NCBI GenBank assembly: GCA_937967665.1
Contig: CALBSZ010000351.1
Span: forward strand, 1 to 9,697
DNA from: an uncultured Planctomycetaceae bacterium
GTDB taxonomy: Bacteria > Planctomycetota > Planctomycetia > Pirellulales > Pirellulaceae
Direction: 5' to 3'
Length of the DNA: 9,697 bases
Part shown: one piece after another, positions 6,095-9,697 of the stretch
How positions within the stretch are numbered: position 1 is the stretch's first letter
How the letters are laid out: the number at the start of each line of letters is the position of its first letter
The notes under the pieces: model-generated
Told to the model about the DNA's origin: nothing
Database searches by the model: none
The model's input: the letters and a program-made list of their open reading frames with translations, nothing else
Made by a program: the position numbers and the translations under genes

Positions 6095-6514
6095 TTAGAG
6101 TTCCTCATCGGCAGTTAGGATTTGCACCAGTTTGCCACTCTCATATACTTCCGCCTCGGACGGAGAAACGACCTCAATTTCCAGAAATGGTTCATCTCCG
6201 AATTCAAAACTGATGGTTCCGTTAACACCTGCCACAACGCGTGCTGGTGCTGGATTGGCGGACCCTTTCAGATGACGCGCGAGTATCACAGCCATATCAA
6301 CCAACTCGGGATCCGGAGCAATGGAGTGATTGCCATCCCAGTCATCGTCCAAAGACTTGTACGACATTGCTGTTTGGATAATCATTTCCCAGGCATCGTC
6401 AAAACCATCCAAATCGGGTTTGGTAAACAACACTGCTCCCGAAGGCAGGGGGCGTTGCCGCTTGGGTTTGGTAAAACGAACAGCGCCCTGTTGACGTTCT
6501 ATCGTTTGACTCAT
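6095..6514 (-). CDS. Uncharacterised DWDG-motif protein, second gene of the accessory cassette
   Basis: 139 residues, soluble and acidic towards the end. A short direct repeat opens it (GAVRFTKP at 10-17 and GAVLFTKP at 26-33), a proline- and lysine-rich stretch that looks disordered or peptide-binding. Then come a helix with DDDWDGNHSIAPDP (DWDG at 58-61), a helix with ELVDMAVILARHL, and a predicted beta-rich end: PARVVAGVNGTISFEFG followed by FLEIEVVSPSEAEVY. The order WDG - helix - P.v....G.i.fef - leIeV occurs in many small proteins of unknown function in accessory regions. Its ATG overlaps the stop of the upstream TIGR04255-like gene in an ATGA (6514-6511), a strong sign of translational coupling and stoichiometric production. 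I know no biochemical function for it. Confidence 0.82.
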   Translation of the reverse strand: MSQTIERQQGAVRFTKPKRQRPLPSGAVLFTKPDLDGFDDAWEMIIQTAMSYKSLDDDWDGNHSIAPDPELVDMAVILARHLKGSANPAPARVVAGVNGTISFEFGDEPFLEIEVVSPSEAEVYESGKLVQILTADEEL

Positions 6515-7317
6515 TGCATGACTCCCCAGCGTTCTTTCGTTTCAGGTGCAACCAGTACCAGAAACTGATCGACAGCAACTCGGTGACCCAAATCAAGCCC
6601 GTCTCGCAATGTAGGTGTTCGGTCGTCCACAGGACCGCGAGCCGTCAAGTTCAACATGAGCGATTCAGGCTGCTCCGCTTTCCAGCGACCCATTCCCGCG
6701 GAAAGATGCAATCGTCCACGTTTCGGTTTGATTTCCATTGTCCATTGAACCTCGCGATTTTCCAATTGCAGCGAGTCCGCCAAGGTCGGAGGTTTGTCGC
6801 GGAACAGGCCCGGTAGAAACACATTCCAGTCGTCGAGTGTTTCCCAGTACTCTCCTTTGGGGAACGAATCGACGTAGGTTACTTCCCACTGGTTGACTTC
6901 GACCGAGCCAAGTTCTTCTCGTTCGCAGAACTTCGCGAACCGATTGAACATGGTCTCAAATTCTTCAATCAGCTCTTTATAACTTGGCTTGAGTTCATCC
7001 GTCTTGCGCCAATTGAGGTGAAACCTGGTGGGCTGCATTTGGATCAATCGGTCGTCATTGCGATTGATGATGGTCAGCCGGTTAACCATCGGTGCTGCCT
7101 CCAGCTTCAACCGCCATTTTCGCTGTCCCGCCTCGTCGTCGAATCGCTCAAATTGATCAGCGATTAACGGCTTGTCATTCGGCTTGATCCAGTCATCTCC
7201 AAGCTGGTCCCAGAATCGCCCGTAATGCGCAGCAGACAACTTTACCAAAGGGCTAAATTGCGCACCCAGAACGAATTCCACAATCGGAGGATTCTTGAAC
7301 GTTGGGGTCGAGTCCAT
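6511..7317 (-). CDS. TIGR04255-like protein, first gene of the accessory cassette
   Basis: 268 residues, soluble. The N-terminus carries the signature of the family described as sporadically distributed TIGR04255 proteins: NPPIVEFVLGAQFSPL (9-24), followed by a tryptophan-containing helix (YGRFWDQLGDDW) and a long alternating region with LIQMQPTRFHLNWRK, YKELIEEFETMFNRFAKF and VNQWEVTYVDSFPKG. The C-terminal part (LHLSAGMGRW...LMLNLTARGPV...DLGHRVAVDQFLVLVAPETKERWG) is typical too. No catalytic motif is visible and no function is established for the family. The ATG at 7317 gives the expected start; a promoter-like pair lies about 50 nt upstream. It leads the minus-strand cassette and overlaps the next gene by four bases (ATGA). 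The family assignment rests on remembered motifs and should be confirmed by profile search. Confidence 0.82.
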   Translation of the reverse strand: MDSTPTFKNPPIVEFVLGAQFSPLVKLSAAHYGRFWDQLGDDWIKPNDKPLIADQFERFDDEAGQRKWRLKLEAAPMVNRLTIINRNDDRLIQMQPTRFHLNWRKTDELKPSYKELIEEFETMFNRFAKFCEREELGSVEVNQWEVTYVDSFPKGEYWETLDDWNVFLPGLFRDKPPTLADSLQLENREVQWTMEIKPKRGRLHLSAGMGRWKAEQPESLMLNLTARGPVDDRTPTLRDGLDLGHRVAVDQFLVLVAPETKERWGVMQ

Positions 7318-7366
7318 AAGAATATCAATGACATCGGGTGGCAGACGGGAATTACCGGAAAGCCTT

Positions 7367-7396
7367 AGTATACATTACGTTATGCTTGCGGACCAA
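7367..7396 (-). promoter_or_regulatory. Promoter of the three-gene cassette
   Basis: On the minus strand, -35-like TTGGTC (7396-7391) and -10-like TATACT (7372-7367, five of six consensus bases) are 18 nt apart, giving a leader of about 40 nt to the ATG at 7317. It is the best sigma-70-type promoter in the window and suggests the cassette carries its own expression signals. The gene-free stretch 7318-7579 holds nothing else I can identify. Confidence 0.55.
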
Positions 7397-7579
7397 GGTC
7401 GCGCATAGCAACCACCTTGGGGCTTGGTAGATAGGATAGAGACATTCCAACGTTCCGGCCAGATCGCGCCACATATCGCTGCCGCTTTATTATTCGACGA
7501 GTGTTTTTCAAAGTCGACCCCAGGCCCAAAGTATCCGATACGCAGGACGGTTATTGGCGGATGACCAGTCGAAGAGTAA

Positions 7580-8122
7580 ATGGACTTGGTAAATCTAAAT
7601 CTTAACAGCAACGCGTTCGCCAATGGTGAATCTGTCGTCCCAAGTCGCGTTCACGATTCACGCGAGCCGATCGACTTTACCAATGATCGTGAGACGGTTC
7701 TGGAATTGAAACTGTATCAATGGATTCCTCGTCTTACGTACGCCTGCCGGGAATTCCTTTCGCTCGATCACTCGCAGATCAATGGCATCCCGCGAGCGAT
7801 CAGGGAACGTGACACATTTCTAAAGATGCTAATGACCGATTTGGCGATCCGCCTGTTCCACAGCCAGCATGGTCGCCTTCCAGCGCGCTTGAGTGAACTT
7901 GTGCCCGATTATCTTTCAAGCATTCCGATCGATCCGTTTGCCGATCAACCTCTGATGTACGTGCCGGAACCGGTTGGTAACGAACCGTTCTTGCTCTACA
8001 GCACCGGACGGGACGGCATCGATAATGGTGGCGCTCTCGCCAATATCGATAACATGTACCACAATAATGTCGTTTGGGATTTGGATTTGTACTTGCAGGG
8101 AGAAACGGGAGCTGACGAGTAA
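7580..8122 (+). pseudogene. C-terminal remnant of a planctomycete-type hypothetical protein
   Basis: 180 codons are open, but the ATG is directly preceded by an in-frame TAA and the first 60 residues look like the interior of a protein (charged, no signal or membrane segment). Residues 79-151 carry a pattern common at the C-terminus of much longer planctomycete proteins: a helix DLAIRLFHSQHGRLPARLSE, then LVPDYLSSIPIDPF (107-120), PLMYVP and LLYSTGRDGIDNGG (138-151). In those proteins it usually follows an N-terminal membrane anchor and a large extracytoplasmic part, missing here. The likely reading is a gene that lost its 5' end, perhaps when the neighbouring minus-strand cassette arrived; a short intact protein is the alternative. 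The pattern is known to me only as a recurring motif, without function. Confidence 0.55.
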
Positions 8123-8371
8123 TAGCCAAATTGAGTACCTGTTTCTTCGGCTGTGTTTGTCTGTCCGTAAGATGTTGATCGATAAGTCGCGGAACTTACG
8201 TGTTTGCCCTGTGACGCAGCGAATGCTGACGTACGCCAGGGAATCGACGGCAGTTCGAAGCAGCCACCTTGATGGAAAGGTGCTACTTGTGGTAAGTTTT
8301 AGGATTGGCCGTAGTGCCAAATCTACGTGTGGGAATGATTCACCAACCGCTAACTTTAACCGGAGACCCGT

Positions 8372-8461
8372 GTGGGAACCAAGAAAACAGGCAAAGGCCG
8401 ACGCAAACTGGGACGCAAAAAGCGTCGAATGCGCGCCAAAATCCGCCATCGCAAGAAATAG
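8372..8461 (+). CDS. 29-residue highly basic protein, possibly ribosome-associated
   Basis: Begins with GTG at 8372, six bases after a clear GGAG (8362-8365), and ends with TAG. The product is almost only K, R and G: after VGTKKTGKG comes RRKLGRKKRRMRAKIRHRKK. An in-frame TAA at 8357-8359 rules out a longer version. The lysine/arginine pattern resembles the short bacterial proteins with an AURKAIP1/COX24-like domain, whose mitochondrial relatives belong to the small ribosomal subunit, and other tiny ribosomal proteins such as Thx; RNA binding is therefore likely. This is an inference from composition and motif spacing. A GC-rich hairpin directly after the stop supports an independent transcript. 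The 250 bases upstream (8123-8371) contain only a small CACCTT/AAGGTG hairpin (8265-8282) and no firm promoter. Confidence 0.75.
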   Translation: MGTKKTGKGRRKLGRKKRRMRAKIRHRKK

Positions 8462-8467
8462 GTCGGT

Positions 8468-8486
8468 GCGCTCGTAAGCCGAGCGC
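8468..8486 (+). terminator. Hairpin after the small basic protein gene
   Basis: GCGCTCG-TAAGC-CGAGCGC is a perfect 7-bp GC-rich stem with a 5-nt loop starting six bases after the stop codon. It lacks a following T-run (TGGCTGACCTTTC follows), so it may be a transcript-stabilising or Rho-assisted 3' end rather than an ideal intrinsic terminator. Confidence 0.55.
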
Positions 8487-8617
8487 TGGCTGACCTTTCA
8501 TCACTCGTCACGCTGCAACGAGTTTCTGTTCGCTTTCATCGAATTCTACGCGAACCGTTGGAATATGCGCCTGCGCCGGCGGCTGGTTTCGTTCGCCAGC
8601 GTCAGGTTCGTCCGTCC

Positions 8618-8707
8618 TACGAGCACGAGGTGCAACTTCAAAAAGCGAAATCGAGTGGTTCACTCACGTCCGGATACACTTGCTGGCGCTGCGTGCTTGT
8701 ATTTTGG
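8618..8707 (+). repeat. Dispersed inverted repeat, degenerate copy C
   Basis: The right arm 8677-8700 (ends GCGTGCTTGT) and the centre (CACTCACGTCCGGATACA) match copies A and B well. The left arm (starts ACGAGCACGAGGTGCA at about 8619) is diverged and lengthened by roughly a dozen A-rich bases before CGAGTGG. It lies in the gene-free stretch 8462-8814, which otherwise holds only the hairpin at 8468-8486 and the promoter of the next gene. Confidence 0.75.
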
Positions 8708-8773
8708 CTGATTTTCGCAAGGGTGGCGCTGCCCATTTAATCTGCGCACTACAACTCCATCTGCTGGGCAGGT

Positions 8774-8779
8774 TACAAT
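8774..8779 (+). promoter_or_regulatory. -10 element for the cytochrome-like gene
   Basis: TACAAT within GGTTACAATAACG, about 35 bp before the ATG, identical to the hexamer in front of the 2088 operon. No clear -35 is present. Confidence 0.4.
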
Positions 8780-8814
8780 AACGAGCGGTCCTGGCTTGCC
8801 AGCGGGTGACGCTC

Positions 8815-9697
8815 ATGAACGGTTCTGATCCTCACTACCTTGCGACGCGCGCGTTCGTGTTCTCGATTTGTTTGCTCGCCGCGACAAACGCCTCGGCGGA
8901 GTCCCCCGATTTCGCTCACGATGTTGCGCCGATTCTGGAACAGCATTGCCTGCGCTGCCATTCGGAGAGTAGCCGGAAAGGAGACGTTTCCCTGGCGACC
9001 TTTGCCGACCTGAAAGCAAACGAATACGTCGTGCCGGGAGATCCGGATGGCAGCTACTTGTGGGAATTGATCACGGCGACGGCGGACCAGCCGGCGGCGA
9101 TGCCGAAGGAAGCGCCGCCCCTTTCGGTCGAACAGCTGGAAGTGGTGCGCCGCTGGATCGCGACCGGAGCGGACTGGCCGGACGACGCAGTGTTGCGTGT
9201 GAAGTCGAAGGCCGATCAAAAATGGTGGTCGCTGCAACCGCTGGCCAAAGTCAGTCCGCCGGTGCTGCGCGATCCACCGGCCCTGTGGGATCGTAATCCC
9301 ATCGACCGCTTCGTCGCGGCCAAACTGCAGGACCAGGGACTGGCGCCGCGACCGGCGGCCGACCGACGCACGTTGATCCGGCGACTGACCTTTGATCTCC
9401 ACGGGCTGCCGCCAACTCCCGAAGCGGTTGACGCCTTTGTGAACGATCTGGCCCCGCAGGCTTACGAGCGCCTTGTCGACCAGCTGCTGGAATCGCCGCA
9501 CTACGGCGAACGCATGGCCCGGCATTGGCTGGACATCGCCCACTACGCCGACACCCACGGCTTTGAACGCGACCGGCGGCGCGATCACGCCTGGCGCTAC
9601 CGCGACTATGTAATCCGATCGTTCAACGACGATAAGCCGTATGACCGCTTCCTCCAGGAACAGATCGCCGGCGATGTGTTGTGGCCCGAGGATGTCC
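8815..9697 (+). CDS. PSCyt1/DUF1549 secreted cytochrome-like protein, N-terminal part (cut by window edge)
   Basis: 294 codons are visible and the frame is still open at the edge. A Sec signal peptide (hydrophobic core FVFSICLLAA, cleavage after ASA at about residue 28) sends it out of the cytoplasm. FAHDVAPILEQHCLRCHS follows, with a c-type haem site CLRCH (45-49), as in the planctomycete cytochrome C domain PSCyt1; this domain ends with RRWIATGADWP. From about residue 161 comes a DUF1549-like domain: NPIDRFVAAKL, LIRRLTFDLHGLPPTPEAV, YERLVDQLLESPHYGERMAR and WLDIAHYADTHGFERD. Full-length relatives are about 700-1100 residues and usually carry DUF1553 next, often beside a DUF1501 gene. The ATG at 8815 follows GGGTGA at a good distance. 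These proteins are abundant in Planctomycetes and are suspected to act in polysaccharide use or electron transfer; the exact role is unknown. Confidence 0.95.
   Translation, partial: MNGSDPHYLATRAFVFSICLLAATNASAESPDFAHDVAPILEQHCLRCHSESSRKGDVSLATFADLKANEYVVPGDPDGSYLWELITATADQPAAMPKEAPPLSVEQLEVVRRWIATGADWPDDAVLRVKSKADQKWWSLQPLAKVSPPVLRDPPALWDRNPIDRFVAAKLQDQGLAPRPAADRRTLIRRLTFDLHGLPPTPEAVDAFVNDLAPQAYERLVDQLLESPHYGERMARHWLDIAHYADTHGFERDRRRDHAWRYRDYVIRSFNDDKPYDRFLQEQIAGDVLWPEDV

Noticed and set aside
7375..7623. 82-codon minus-strand frame upstream of the cassette
   Set aside because: It overlaps the cassette promoter and the start of the 7580 frame, and shows no recognisable motif.
7974..8477. 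167-codon plus-strand frame
   Set aside because: It overlaps both the 7580 protein and the small basic protein in other frames and carries no family pattern.
8773..9588. Long open frame of 271 codons on the minus strand
   Set aside because: It is antisense to the PSCyt1/DUF1549 gene, which has a signal peptide, haem motif and family blocks.

Overview
The window looks like part of a planctomycete chromosome (Pirellula/Rhodopirellula type). The strongest sign is the right-edge gene: a signal peptide, a CxxCH haem motif in a PSCyt1-like domain, then a DUF1549-like domain, a combination typical of Planctomycetes. Also consistent are a GC-rich coding background, weak or missing Shine-Dalgarno sites, dispersed palindromic intergenic repeats, and a planctomycete-type C-terminal motif (LVPDYL...PIDPF...YSTGRDGIDNGG) in the protein at 7580-8122.

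Left part (1-1503, minus strand): the ribosomal-protein/tRNA-synthetase cluster rpmI (bL35) - rplT (bL20) - pheS (N-terminal part, cut by the window edge). No infC lies upstream of rpmI within the window. The rpmI-rplT spacer is long (170 nt) and holds two perfect hairpins. The rplT-pheS spacer holds a dispersed repeat and a strong intrinsic terminator just before pheS, which is a candidate attenuator.

1504-2087 is non-coding. It has palindrome-rich sequence, three copies of a short repeat built on GGGACAACTGTTCTAC, and a TGCTACAAT extended -10 that should drive a two-gene plus-strand operon: a five-segment membrane protein of unknown function (2088-2615) followed one base later by a GT4 glycosyltransferase (2617-3909). 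Next come a perfect 2 x 99 bp tandem repeat (3918-4115) and rarA/mgsA (4213-5532), a AAA+ ATPase acting at stalled replication forks. The repeat keeps the frame open ahead of rarA, so an automatic start would be about 97 residues too long.

5533-8122 is lower in GC and appears accessory. A minus-strand three-gene cassette has its own good promoter: a TIGR04255-like protein, a DWDG-motif protein (ATGA overlap) and a small LYRR-type protein. None has an assigned biochemical function, and this is the best candidate in the window for an undescribed system. To its right is a protein that seems to have lost its N-terminal part (7580-8122).

8123-9697: a 29-codon, very basic protein that is easily missed (8372-8461, GTG start with a good Shine-Dalgarno site and a hairpin after it), a degenerate copy of the dispersed repeat, and the start of the PSCyt1/DUF1549 gene running off the right edge.
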